A DNA stretch of 64,000 nucleotides from assembly GCF_032118995.1 (NCBI RefSeq), contig NC_092651.1:7604785-7668784 (forward strand), read 5' to 3'. The DNA comes from Asterias amurensis. Its lineage: Eukaryota; Echinodermata; Asteroidea; Forcipulatida; Asteriidae. A program made the position numbers and the translations under genes. A model generated the notes under the pieces. That model saw only the letters and a list, made by a program, of their open reading frames with translations, was not told the origin of the DNA and searched no databases. Shown here one piece after another: positions 44,930 through 56,496 of this stretch (its first letter is position 1; every line of letters begins with the position of its first letter).

Positions 44930-45044
44930 GTTCTCAATTTTGTTCCTGTGGAGTAATTAGAAAAACATATTTAAATGGTTAGGATGCTAAAAATGTCCAT
45001 TGTTTATTAGCAACCTAGAGTAATACTTCAACAACAGTATTATA

Positions 45045-45379
45045 TTAAAGGAACAGGTTGCCTTGGATCGGTCGAGTTGGTCTTTGAAAAGCACTTGTAA
45101 CTGTTTGTTATAAAATGCATGATTGGAAAGATATTTTAAAAGTAGAATATAATGATCCACACAAGTATCACTCGAAATTGCGTGATTAGCCATTTATAAA
45201 ATGGCTGACCGAGTTGTTCGCAAAGTAAAAGGAAAACCACACAGTTTCGAGGCAAATTTGTGTGGATCATTGTATTCTACTTTTAAACCATCTTTCTAAC
45301 CATATGCATTTTATAACACACGGTTACAAACGCTTTTCAAAGACCAACTCGACCGATCCAAGACAATGTGTTCCTTTAA
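45045..45379. mobile_element. Family A MITE, shorter copy
   Basis: TTAAAGGAACAGGTTGCCTT to CAAGACAATGTGTTCCTTTAA, with the central hairpin reduced. Lies in the presumed first intron of TTC29. Confidence 0.75.
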
Positions 45380-45384
45380 TAACA

Positions 45385-45892
45385 TAATAATAATAATAAC
45401 AATAATAATAATAATAATAAAACCATTCTTATATAGCGCATATCACCGTGAGGTCCCTATGCGCTGTAAAAGGAAATCAACAGTTATTATACAAAGTAAA
45501 CAGATATGTTTTCAACCGGGTTTTGAATTGTTCTGATGTCTCAGCCTGTTTAACAACCTCTGGAAGATTGTTCCATATTACTGAACTGCTGCATTTTGGA
45601 AAGAGCGGGAACCGTACGACTTGGTTTTGATAACTTTGTGAGTCAGAAGGGATTTATTTGAAGATCGTAGATTCGTGGTTGTTTTGTACTCCTGAACTAA
45701 GCTTTGAAGATAAACAGGGGCAATACCATGGACACATTGATAAGTCAGAACCAAAACTTTAAAATCAATTCTAGCTGTACGTAGCCAATGTAGATCCTTA
45801 AAAATTGAGTTTGGTCGCTGAATTCTGTATGCATGACACGTTTTATAGGTTGCTGAACCTTTTTTTTGTGATAAAAAATTTCTAAACCCCAC
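45385..45892 (-). pseudogene. L2/CR1-type LINE 3' fragment
   Basis: Minus-strand frame encodes LHWLRTARIDFKVLVLTYQC, then GIAPVYLQSLVQEY and NLRSSNKSLL, the C-terminal block of L2/CR1 polymerases. After one frameshift it continues WNNLPEVVKQAE-like residues. Ends with a GCGCATATCACC type 3' tail and a TAATAATAAT run (45387-45420). 5' truncated. Confidence 0.7.
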
Positions 45893-45902
45893 AAATTATC
45901 CT

Positions 45903-45968
45903 AGAACTATGAGGTTCGTTAGGCTATCGTCTTATGGGAGACGATAGCCAAACAAACCTCATAGTTCT
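45903..45968. repeat. 66-bp perfect-looking hairpin
   Basis: AGAACTATGAGGTT.CGTTAGGCTATCGTC is mirrored by GACGATAGCC.AACAAACCTCATAGTTCT around a short TTATGGGA loop. It could be the tip of a MITE or a stand-alone palindrome. Confidence 0.6.
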
Positions 45969-46287
45969 ATAACCATCCTCTTTTTTATTCTTTTTGACTT
46001 TTAAAGCTCAAAATACGATTTTAATATCCATATTTCCAATCCTGCCATGTGCACCTCTTCATTCGTTGTGAAATTAGTTACAGTGATATTGGCCTATAAC
46101 TTAAAAAGCTTACGAGTCATAGTTTTGATAATTTAGGGCCTAGTTAACTTGTTTAATTAGCTTTTATTAATTATCATGACTATTGTCCTTGCTGGTTTGT
46201 TTTGTTTTGTTATGTTTTTCGAATCCTGTATTTGTTATTTATATTAATAATATAATAATAATAAGACCATACTTATGTTATGCTGCA

Positions 46288-46416
46288 TACAATTACACAT
46301 ATTGCGCCACCACTTTTTCACTCATTTTATTTTACAAAAACTTAAAAAGGGATATCTCATTGAGGTAATATTTCATATCGAATGAAAAAGTGGTGGCGCC
46401 ATACAGAAATTTTTCC
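46288..46416. mobile_element. hAT-like MITE, decayed copy
   Basis: GCGCCACCACTTTTTCACT and GAATGAAAAAGTGGTGGCGC match the 132-bp family. The left terminus is eroded; the right one ends TTTTTCC. Confidence 0.75.
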
Positions 46417-46570
46417 AATAATAATAATAATCAAAATTAAAATAATAAGATATTCTGAACTTTGGCAGTTTGGGTAAAAAATAAATGGGTGAAAAAGTGG
46501 CGGCAGGAAATCTATTTCGGAAATGGAATAACTTAATATTTAATAAGAATGGATTTAGATTAGCCCTGGT

Positions 46571-46604
46571 AGGACGTCAGTCAGTGCCACTGCACTGACG
46601 TCCT
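46571..46604. repeat. 34-bp hairpin
   Basis: AGGACGTCAGTCAGTG pairs with CACTG.ACTGACGTCCT. Function unknown. Lies in a 46420-47070 stretch without a gene. Confidence 0.5.
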
Positions 46605-47074
46605 GGGTATAAAGGTTCTTTACAATGCGAACACAAGTTTGACTACAATTTTCTTTATTTTTTAACTGATTTGAGAAGCTGAAATTCCGTTCATATATTC
46701 ATAGTGTCCCTCACTATATTCTCAACGAATTCATAGCTAACAAATATCATGGAAGAAATTATTTCCAAAAATTTGTCGAAGTTCTGCACTGGCGATGTTG
46801 ATCATCATGTACCACTTGATAGTGTGAGCCCAAGTGCGCATGGCTTTGAGTACAGTGCATTATCTTGCCGCTATTCGCGGTAGAAACAGGGTAGGTGCCG
46901 TTAACTCGCCTTCAACTCCTCCAATATACATTTGAAAATCCAGGAGGCATAAAACTGTAAATTATTCCAGCTCAAATAGAATTTTTATAAGTTTGAGGTT
47001 GAATTTCGGTTACAAAAATCATAGTTTTTTTCTTGTGAAAAAAAATGTTTCTAAGCAGCAAAGTCGTCTGCCGC

Positions 47075-47087
47075 CATCTTGCTTTTT
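47075..47087 (-). promoter_or_regulatory. YY1-like motif, candidate TTC29 promoter region
   Basis: Minus strand reads AGCAAGATGGCGGCAG, a good YY1 site, about 2.1 kb before the TTC29 start codon and on its strand. TTC29 needs an upstream non-coding exon, and the 46990-47400 stretch is somewhat CG-richer than its surroundings. This is only a candidate; similar motifs occur inside repeats elsewhere. Open frames at 47189-47690 match nothing known. Confidence 0.2.
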
Positions 47088-48090
47088 CACAGTGCTTCTT
47101 GTACATGTGCGGACAACAGAGGGCGCTTTCCTGCGCGCGCATATTTGTTTTCTTTGGACGGTTAGCATGTGCTAATTTATGGTAAAAAGTGGCCTCATTT
47201 GTCCTGGGAAAAAAATACGCTTCCAGCACATGGAGTCTTGGCACAAGACGTCAATGCTCGGTATCGCACAGTTCTGGGCTTTGTGTAAATTGCTCGCTGA
47301 CTATTATCTATCTGCTTAGTGTTTGGTTGACGCAAGTTGACGGCGATTTGGCTGCAAATAGTAGGCCGCCAGTGATCAGTGTTTACACGGAAGTTAGTGC
47401 ACGACGTGGGATCGGAAAACGTCAATTTCAATTTTCTTCTCACAAAATATTAACACCAAAGGAGAAAATTCAACAATTTTAAATAATGCAAGCTTGGGAT
47501 GGAGTTCCAACCACAAGGAACATGTGGGTAAAAGTTCAGACTCCCGAGTTAGGTAAAAAGATTTTTAAAAGATTTTTGAAATTTGTTCCCAATGGTACGG
47601 ACCTTTACACCCTGGACTCCGTCGCGTTGCTTGCAACGAAGGAGTCCAACCTGGGCTATACAGAAATTGTTCCCAAATTCAATAAATAATCAATTCATCA
47701 CATTTCAGTTCACACACAATCATATTAATTATTTATATGGGTGAAAATTCACTAAGCCGCCATAATTATGTTCAATTTGGGCCGAAAATTCAAAATAGAT
47801 TCAGAATAATCATTCCAACTCAGTCAAATAGTCCAATTGTTCTAATTTATTAATTTGATGTTGTCGGGGCTACAACTATTTCGAATATTTAACAAAAAAT
47901 ACTTAAAGTTCAACAACTCGTAAAAAGTGAGCAGTTAATATACAAAAAAATAAGGCCATTTTGAATAACTTCTTCAATGTTAACTGCTAATGGTTTTAAA
48001 CCTTGTTACAAATATGCTCTGCAACAATTTGGCCGAAATACATACTAGATGGTTGTTTTACAAAAAAATTATGGCTATCTGGAAGTGGAA

Positions 48091-48516
48091 GTGTCATGGC
48101 CGAGCGGTTAAGAGCACCGAATTCAAACTCTGGTGTTTCTGATCAGCAGAGTGTGGGTTCGAATCCCCAGCCGTGACACTTGTGTCCTTAAGCAAGACAC
48201 TTCACCATTGCTTCGTCCTTCGGATGGGACGTTAAACCGTTGGTCCCATGTGTTATGTAACGCATGTAAAAGAACCCAGTGCACTTATCGAAAAGAGAAG
48301 GGGTTCGCCCCGGTGTTCCTGGTCCGATCGGCAGCAAATTGCGCCATAGCACCTTGTAAAACATTACATGGTGCTATAAGAATTAGGTCTCATAATTCAA
48401 AAACAGTCCCACATCTTGCAGGAAATACTGTGTTACAGCGCCAGGAGCGTCACTGAGTGACGGACATGTGCGCTATATAAGAAGCCACAATTATTATTAT
48501 TATTATTATTATTATC
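48091..48516 (+). mobile_element. tRNA-Leu-derived SINE, best copy
   Basis: The head folds like a tRNA-Leu: GTGTCATG pairs with CGTGACAC, the A box is TGGCCGAGCGGTTAAG, the loop ATTCAAACT carries CAA, a long variable arm follows, and the B box is GGGTTCGAATCCC. A conserved body follows (GGGACGTTAAACCGTTGGTCC). The 3' tail is GCCAGGAGCGTCACTGAGTG then a TTATTA run. Internal Pol III boxes look intact. Confidence 0.85.
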
Positions 48517-48871
48517 TGCGTGAATTTCAGAGGTTTTTTTCATGACAAGTACACATATTTTGAAGTGTAACTAAACAACAAATAGTCCTAGTCTCATATC
48601 AATGCTTGTGTTTAGACATACTAACCTACTGATCATTCATACAATCATTGAAGTTTAGAGTGTATTTGGTTTAAAAGATACATTTTCTTTGGGTGCACAA
48701 TTTCGGACATAACTTTGGACAATGCGGACATTTCGGACATAACTCTTTGTAGACATTACATAGTTTTATATGGATATGACACTAAGAGACACCTTTTTTT
48801 GTATTTAACTGATGGTTGGTACATAAATAATTGTAAATCATGATGTGGGATCTCTTTCTTTTACAGTCATA

Positions 48872-49066
48872 TCTATACTATTAAAAGCGTAACCCGCGCC
48901 ATCTTGGATTGAAAATTAGAAGGTCCAGTGGCATGGCATCCTTGTGGAATCCAACACGGGTTTTGTCGTTACAGACTTCGGGTTGCAAGTCTACAAAACC
49001 CTGTACCGAACTCCCTCTTACGAGTTGTCTGATTGGCTGGAGTCACGAGCGATATCTCCTTACATG
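48872..49066 (+). mobile_element. Helitron-like 5' end fragment
   Basis: Starts TCTATACTATTAAAAGCG after an A, the usual Helitron 5' start, and continues GCCATCTTGGATTG and GAAGGTCCAGTGG like the inverted copy ending at 53345. No matching 3' end is found on this strand, so it is probably truncated. Confidence 0.55.
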
Positions 49067-49067
49067 T

Positions 49068-49225
49068 GTAGTTGTCTGGTTTTGATTTGGGCCACCTGTT
49101 GGTCGAAGGGGGAAGCCATAGGCTGCACACAGAGTCACCTCTGTGGTTGTCTGGTTTTGATATGGGCCACCTGTTGGTCTAAGGAGGGAGGGGGGAAGCT
49201 GTAGGCTGCACACACAGCCACCTCT
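49068..49225 (+). repeat. Direct duplication, 75-83 bp, two units
   Basis: Both units read GTTGTCTGGTTTTGAT, GGGCCACCTGTTGGTC and TAGGCTGCACACA. The second has a GGAGGGAGG insertion. Confidence 0.8.
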
Positions 49226-50406
49226 TTAAGTGGGAGGCAACCTCGGACTCCCATTAACATTCCAGAGTGACTCATTGATGTTTCGCAGAGGGGTAAATGG
49301 CATTGTGTATATACCATTTTGTACAGAGGGGGTTAATTTCGCGTGTTAAATAAAAACATTAGGCTTTAATACATGCATCTGTTACATATGTGTTTATTAC
49401 AATTAAGTCACTCATGTAGGCCTACCCAACTTTCCAGCATTTTTTAAACGCATCAAACAGCAACCCATTGTTGTGAAACTTTATTTGTTCCATTTAACTC
49501 TGCACCATTAGTGGTACAGTCCATATTTTTTTATGTTATCCCCACACACAGAACGTAAACACGCAAAAGTTGAAACATTTTCAAAAAGAAAGTAAATACA
49601 TTACTGATTCTTTTCATCATTGTATAGGTTTTGCCAGTTAAACCTACAAAAGAGTACATGAAATCACCGTTTAAGAATAGTATGCTTTCATAGTTCCAAC
49701 TTTGTGAAACATCAACGGCTGTTTTGAAGCTGTAAACGAACATTCCATTCAAAGTTCTGAAGCAACATTGTTAGAACGCAGTTCGGTCAGGACTCATGTA
49801 ACACCCAAACTCAGGGTACTTGTTTTCTATCGATTGAGGGCGCTGTTTACATCGAGCAGTTGCTACGAGGGCTGAAAGTCAGAGTCTTAGTTTCACGATT
49901 TTCCCAGGAAACAGCCCATTGTTCTTCGCCCAAAGTTTTTTTGATTTTCGCCGAGGTTTATTAAACGTTAATCTTTGCTAATCACAATGCCTAATGAGAA
50001 GAAGAAGAGATATTAAAGAAACCAATCACAGAAGCACAGCATTTTCGTCTTTGGCTGATTCAACTCAGGATGTAGATTTTGCCAAATCCGTTTTGTATAT
50101 CGGCCGTCGGGTTTTGTTATCGAAAGAGCCCTCATGTGCAGCTGAATCGGGTACTTTTTACGAATTTCTCCATACAAAATTAACCAAACTCGCCTACAAA
50201 CCCTTAAAACAACAAGGCAAATGTTTTCTGAAAGTGAATTAAGTGAGAGGATGTAGGGGTAGCTGGCATGACAAACCCTCAAAATAACTAGGCAAATGTT
50301 TTCTGAAAGTGAATTAAGTGAGAGAATGTAGGAGTAGTTATTAAAGACCAATAAAATTACTGTTTCTATTATTTTAGTTTGTATAGAGTTCCACAGATAA
50401 TTATGA

Positions 50407-53345
50407 CTAGCGGGATGCCGCGCTTCGCGCAGCACCCCGCTAGGATATAAAAATCCTTTACACAAATATTCGAAATGTGGGTGAGGGTGTTATACGCCTC
50501 TACTCTCAATATTTATGCATGGCGTCATAATTCTAACCCAAAATGAAGCTATTTCGCACGTCCACCACTACTTGCAGTGGCTGTACCCACCTCGTTTTGG
50601 GTTAGACAACGTACCTTATGCATCTAGAAACTATAAGGCTCCCCCGTGATCCTTATAGGGGTCTAATATGTTGGGCCTCCCTAACGTTACACGTTTTTCA
50701 AATCAGCGTTGATAGGTGAAACTGACCGTTAGCCAGCAATAACTAAAGTTTCTTTTGTACTACACTACCAAAACTTTCTCCACACACTCAATATACATTC
50801 ATAATGCTTGCATTTCCTTTTTAAAAAACATCGTCAAAAATTACATTTTTACGTCCCACGATACATAGCGTTGCTACAGCACTATAAGTAAAGCGAGTTT
50901 TTGGAACATGCTGTGTGCCACAAATCTAATTTATCTACTGTTTTTTTTTTTCGGGGGGGGGGGGGCGGGGGTGGTAAGAGCGTAGGCCTCTTTTTAGTTT
51001 ATTCTCATCTGAATTGGTCTTGTAAACTTTCTGGTCAATAGGCTGCATGTATAACGGGAGCACTTAACGTGAACGTCAAAAAAGTGTTTTGCAGGCAGAG
51101 ATGCCAAGTCCAGAGGCTAGCTATGTGTGAGATTTTTCAAAGCTCAACCCCCATCCCCCCGGGAAAAAATTGCCAGTTTAAGAAGGCCTTTTTTAAATCG
51201 TCGCCCAACCTTTTTTTTTTTTTTTTTTTTTTTATAAATAAATAAAACAATGTGAAATTTAATTGTGGACAAAAAGTGTTTCAAAATGCATCAAAAGCCT
51301 CCTCAGAATAATTAAAACTCACTTGAGGTACACAGGAGATGTTGATGGTTAATGTGGAGGTTCGATTGTGTCAGATTATATCCTTCCAAACTTGAAAAAA
51401 ATAGACTAAAAATGATGTCCAAAATCAATCGCTCACTTCTTCTGCCTGTTGTGTCTTCGCTAGTGGAGCGCATTTCAACGAATTTGCTAAAAGAATCGGA
51501 ACAAACTTGTGCGCAATAAGCGTTTTGCGCTCTGCCGAATTTGAGCTGAACCTACTGGATGAGCAAACGCGTGCGCAATCTGCAATTTTGCGCTCTGTTT
51601 GTACAAATTTTGTACAAAAAATGTCGTTAATTTTTTTTCCCGATCTCGCCCCAATAATGGTTGATGTGCGTGTGAGCGTGAGACAGAGCCCAAATGCGTG
51701 AGTCTCACGCCTAATGCGTGAGACTTGGCAGGTCTGGTTTTGTTTTATTGTCACTTTGGGCTTATTGCATCTCGCGAAATTTGAACGACAAACGACACAA
51801 TTTCTGACCGCGTTCATGTTCACGCTGCTCTAGGAACAAACCTCCATACATCCCATATCTCTGGAACCCTATATCGTACAAACTAAATAAAAACGATAAA
51901 CTCGTCCCCACTCCTTAATTTTCTCTAACTTATTTCACTTTCAGAAAGCATGTCAAGTCATGTTTAGGGTTTGTTACGTCCAGTTTGGGTCAATAGACAA
52001 ACTCCTAAAAATGTACCCCATTCAGCCGCACGAGGTCTCTTTTGTTAATATTATCTCCATCAGTAACCAACCCGACGGGCCGACGACTAAATTAATCTTC
52101 ATAATGGATTTGGCAAAATGTACATTCTGAGACCTGACCGACACACTGCTCTAACCAATTTTGTGAATGGACTTATTCAAAAGGAAACTTAATGCCGTTT
52201 TGCTTAACAACTTTGACCAAATGCAAAGCAAAGTTCTTTTTTTTACAGCTTCAAAACAGGCTTTGACGTGTGTGTATAAGTTTCACCATAGAGTAAGGAA
52301 TGGTTTCACAATTCTACCGCCATGGTTAAACTCTGAAACTGCAACATTATACCTCCATGAACAGACCGTATTCTAAAACGGTATTCATGTACCCATTTGA
52401 GTTTACTGGCAAAAGGTCCAAGGTCGCCACCCACTGTCAACCTAAAGTGGTCCCACGGCGACCTTCTTCACCAAGCAACAGGTGGCCTGTCTCAAACCAG
52501 ACAACACACCACTCACAATACACTGACCAGAATGGCTCTTTGTGTAAGGCCCCCCCTCCAACCCCAATATGTTATTAATTGTAAAGTTCCCTTAGACACC
52601 TTCCAACCTATAGCCGGCCCTACCCAATGTTTCCAAATTATTAAGCTTCCGTTTGATCCCATCCTTGTTCATCATGATAATTCTCATGCCGTTTGGAAGT
52701 GAATGCTTTTTTATAAATATTCTCCATTTAATCTTTTCAACAAATGAGTCACCCGCAGAAAGATTTCTAGGAAGTCTGATAACAACGTCGACCAGTGGTT
52801 GACACATGGTCACCTGCGAAACATCAATCTACGGTACTTAATCCATTCAATGCAAATTCGGTCAAATTCGTGAGATTGGTTTCGGATTTGTCCTGGCACC
52901 CAGCCTCTTCGACCCTTTCGACCCTGCGCGGCAATGAATGAACCAATCCGGAGAACCATGCTTAGTACAACATGAAAGTAACCTGACCAAAAAGGGCGGA
53001 TCGAATGGCGGGTGGGCGTTCAAGGGGCAATGAATGAACCAATCCGGAGCACCATCTGCGAAACACTGTCCAATGAGTCGCCTGTCAGAAAGATTTCTAG
53101 GAAGTCTGGTAACAACATCGACCAGTGGTTGACGCACGGTCGCCGCCCAAACTTCCTCCAATCACATGACTTGTAAGTGCGAGTTTGGATCCGGGTTTTG
53201 CAGACTTGCAACCCGACGTCTGAAACCACACAAACGTATTGAATTCCACACAAACAACCGTGTTGGATTCCACAATGATGCCATACCACTGGACCTTCTA
53301 ATTTTCAATCCAAGATGGCGCAGGTTACGCTTTTAATAGTATAGA
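50407..53345 (-). mobile_element. Helitron-like non-autonomous element, 2.9 kb
   Basis: Read on the minus strand it starts TCTATACTATTAAAAGCG after an A (53346). It ends with the hairpin GCTGCGCGAAGCGCGGC (50433-50417), six bases, then CTAG followed by T. This matches the Helitron rule of 5' TC, a 3' hairpin shortly before CTRR, and insertion between A and T without duplication. No Rep/helicase frame is present. Inside are direct duplications (AGAAAGATTTCTAGGAAGTC at 52757 and 53088; AATGAATGAACCAATCCGGAG at 52933 and 53029), a 20-base T run near 51211 and a poly-G tract near 50954. Confidence 0.65.
50880..51045. repeat. Inverted repeat arm, partner at 53395-53570
   Basis: AAGCGAGTTTTTGGAACATGC and TTTAGTTTATTCTCAT plus AACTTTCTGGTCAATA are found in inverse order at 53395-53570. 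One arm is inside and one outside the Helitron-like element, so the region has been rearranged or holds another element. Confidence 0.6.
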
Positions 53346-53570
53346 TAACATATAAAATTGGATGTTTTATCAGGGGACTTCGTCACGCGGGGCGCGCTCC
53401 CCGGCGGATATTGACCAGAAAGTTTACATGAGAATTAATTGATATGAGAATAAACTAAAAATTAATTAGGCCGACGATCTGTTACTCCCAAAAGCGGTGG
53501 TAAAAACAGTAGATTAGATGTTGCACAGCATGTTCCGAAAACTCGCTTTATTTGGTGCTCAGACAACTTT

Positions 53571-55420
53571 GTATGCGTCGTTGGACGTACGCTCAATAAA
53601 TCACGATGAATGGGGCCTTAGACTCTAAAATCGTGTACACGTCATTGGAAACAAAGCAAAAATCATTCAACATATTATAGCAACCAATCATTAAATATAT
53701 TTATTTTTCAATACAATTTTGCAGAAATTGACTTTGTCGTTAAAGTCCATACCAACTGGCACGTTTTTTTTTATCTGCTGTTTACCAGAACTTCTTCCTT
53801 TTCAGTCAGATAAACTTCGCGGCTATTAGTGGCTGTGATTATGAGTTTGTTTTAAAAGAGGGTACCACTTTCATACATTCCTTTTTAGTCGGATTTCTCC
53901 TCTGCTATTAGCAGCGGTGATAATTGTTGAGGGGGGGAGACCAGACTTACAATGTAGACCACTCAAATCCGTGGCTATCGGTGACTATGGATTTGTTGCT
54001 AAGGGAACCAAATACCACTGCTGATTCCAAATTCAGCGTGTTATACATTGTCCAATTGGCCCATCTCCATATAAATTAACCAAACTGGACGTACAGACCC
54101 TCAAAATAACAAGGCACATGTTTCACAAACTTCGTAGTTTGGGCGGGACTCAGGATGTCCATTTTGCCAAGTGTAACTGAATTATACCAAATGTGCTCAA
54201 CACAGTAAAATAAGTGTCATTGGAGCAGTGTACGTGCTATATTTTTAGTCGACTAAGTATTATTACCCTTACAGTCATCTTAGCTGGGAAATACTCAGTG
54301 TACTGGATAAAATTGGTACAATGACAAAAGCCGATTACATTAAAACTATGCATAAAAGAGGCGAAACATAATCCACATTGCGGATAATGCATTGGCCCGC
54401 TCGATCAACACTAAAATATTACGAAATACCCTACATATCATGCCAAGTACCATCATTGCCAAGTATACCCATCCCCAATATTAAAGCTCAATTCCAGCTC
54501 AATTAAGACAGCAGATGGTCTACTAACAAGATATTCCCCAAATTACACTAAGCTGCCTTACCTATACAGATTAAGGAGTTTAGCAAGTTAAAGGCCTTTT
54601 CAGTGAAACCACGTTAAAACCATCTTCAAAGTATAAAGTAGGTGACATGCTTAAAGAGAACTGAAACAATCAATTAAAACTCAAAAGACATTTTAACACC
54701 AAGTAACTGCCAATAACATCATATAATACAGACAAATTTAACACGGTTTTTAAGCCAAGATGGCGTCCGACCGCTTTCCGTGCAAGTGAAGTTTTTTTCT
54801 GGTTAAAAAATACACACTTTTCGTGAAGTTTTTCCATTAAATTTATGTTTATATTACAGAACACATATAGTTCTAATATATCTATGGTTTATTGGCCATT
54901 TTGGAGGTATTTAAAACTTGTTGGCGGCGATCTGGACCTGTTGTCGGCGTTGTCGGCTTGTTGTCGGCTTTTAGTAGGACCGCCGCAGGGGGCGAGGTAA
55001 TATCTGAGGGCTGAATTTTATTTTTTCGTTTTGGGTTTAGCTGCTGATTTTTTCTTTCTTGTTAGTAACTAAGCGGCCACTCTGGAATTCGAAGTTAAAA
55101 GGGGAAACTTAAATATAATATAATAAATTAATATTGTTTTAAACTCCATGAAATACATTTTAAAAAAGGTAATGATCATCTTGCATATTGTATCACTATC
55201 ACCCCTGCGGTATAATAGAATTGTCCAACTGCGTCGAAAGACAACATGGCGGATATTACCGTTCCTTACTAAATTCAGGTAAAAAAACACCTTTTTTACA
55301 ATTAAAAATACAATATTTACAACAGTTTGAAAATGATTTGAGTGCATATGACTCTTGAGTCTTGTGCAGATATTTAACGGTTGACTTATGTTCAAATGTT
55401 CTGTTAAAATGCATTTAAAA
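53571..55420. other. Intergenic, no gene recognised
   Basis: A+T rich. GGCTATTAGTGG-type words recur near 53820 and 53970. Part of 54075-54140 resembles 50170-50230 (AAATTAACCAAACT, CAAGGCA). AAGATGGCGTCC at 54758 is a lone YY1-like site. No exon is supported. Confidence 0.45.
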
Positions 55421-55426
55421 ATTGTT

Positions 55427-55461
55427 GTCGTGAGTTGTCGTGAGTTGTCGTGAGTTGTCGG
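55427..55461 (+). repeat. Short tandem repeat of GTGAGTTGTC
   Basis: Three 10-11 bp units directly before the 55517 element, sharing GAGTTGTC with that element's own repeats. Confidence 0.7.
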
Positions 55462-55516
55462 TATTTAGTTAGTGCGACCCAGAAGACCCGCTACAATCAA
55501 CATATCACAAGAATGT

Positions 55517-56496
55517 CAGACAACTCGTCCGTCGGACAACTCGTCCGTTCGGACAACTCGACAGTTCAGACAACTCGACGGTTCGGACAACTCGACGGTT
55601 CAGACAACTCGACTTTGAGACAACTCGACGGATGGCCAAGACAAGTCGACGGTTGAGCGGCCGACCTCCGTAACTGTCATGTTTACACGAACTTTCCTGT
55701 ATAATTCCTGCGATTCTATTATTTATCAGTTATTATTTATCACAAGAAAGTGTGGTGTCCCAGTGAAGACATACTTGCTAAAAAATATCTGTTAGTGACT
55801 CTATCTCGATACTTTGTGAAAAAAACAGACTATGATCTCTAGTGTATAGCCAGCCAGCTAGCAGTTGTCTTCAATTTATTCAAAATAACAGGTTAAAAAA
55901 AAAAGTTTAAACATTAAATAATTAAAACATTATAATACAGCTCTATTTAGAAGATTTACTTTTATTTACTTTATTACCAACAACAACAACTCGATCAGTC
56001 ATGTATGGTACAAAAATAATTAAAGTGCGGGGTCATGGATTCATGGTAAAAAAAACTTTAAAAAAAACACGTATCAATTATACGTTTGCCCGGATATTAA
56101 ACCCACCCACCATAATATACCCCCACCCCTGGGGCCGGAACGCCCGTGCATCATTGCCAAGTCACTAGTCAGTACATCCCTCCATCCCAAGGCCGCTATC
56201 TACCCCTCCCGCGCAGGCCATCCGTCGACTTGTCTTGACCCCAAGTCGAGTTGTCTGACGGTTGAATAAATGGAAAAGTTTCCGTATGGCGCCACCACTT
56301 TTTCATTCGAAATAAAATAATATAGTATCTAATTTACCTGATTGATATATCCCTTTTTGTAAAAATGAGTGAAAAAGTGGTGGCGCCATACGGAAAGTTA
56401 TCCGAATAAATCATCCGTCGAGTTGTCCGAACCGTCGAGTTGTCTGAACCGTCGAGTTGTCCGAACGGACGAGTTGTCCGACGGACGAGTTGTCTG
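55517..56496. mobile_element. Inverted-repeat element with TIRs made of 17-bp tandem units
   Basis: The left terminus is built of ACAACTCGTCCGTCGG and ACAACTCGACGGTTCGG units (seven to eight copies, 55519-55650). The right terminus holds the exact inverse units CCGTCGAGTTGTCCGAA (56220-56496). The outer ends pair as CAGACAACTCGTCCGTCGG. The centre is A+T rich and without a gene. A 132-bp hAT-like MITE is inserted in its right arm. No clear target duplication is seen. Confidence 0.75.
56272..56403 (-). mobile_element. hAT-like MITE, 132 bp, copy in inverted-repeat element
   Basis: Same family and length as 536-667, in the opposite orientation. Perfect 8-bp target duplication GAATAAAT (56264-56271 and 56404-56411). 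Confidence 0.9.

Noticed and set aside
47189..47690. Open frames of 97 and 67 codons as a gene
   Set aside because: No recognisable domain and no clear splice partners; part overlaps a hairpin (GGACTCC...GGAGTCC near 47615-47652).
48091..48180. Functional tRNA-Leu gene
   Set aside because: It runs straight into a SINE body with an AT-rich tail, and a second decayed copy has the same body.
50013..50465. 150-codon minus-strand open frame with a repeated SLNSLSENICLV block
   Set aside because: It arises from a local direct duplication of about 50 bp near 50216-50330 and crosses the Helitron-like end; no family is recognised.
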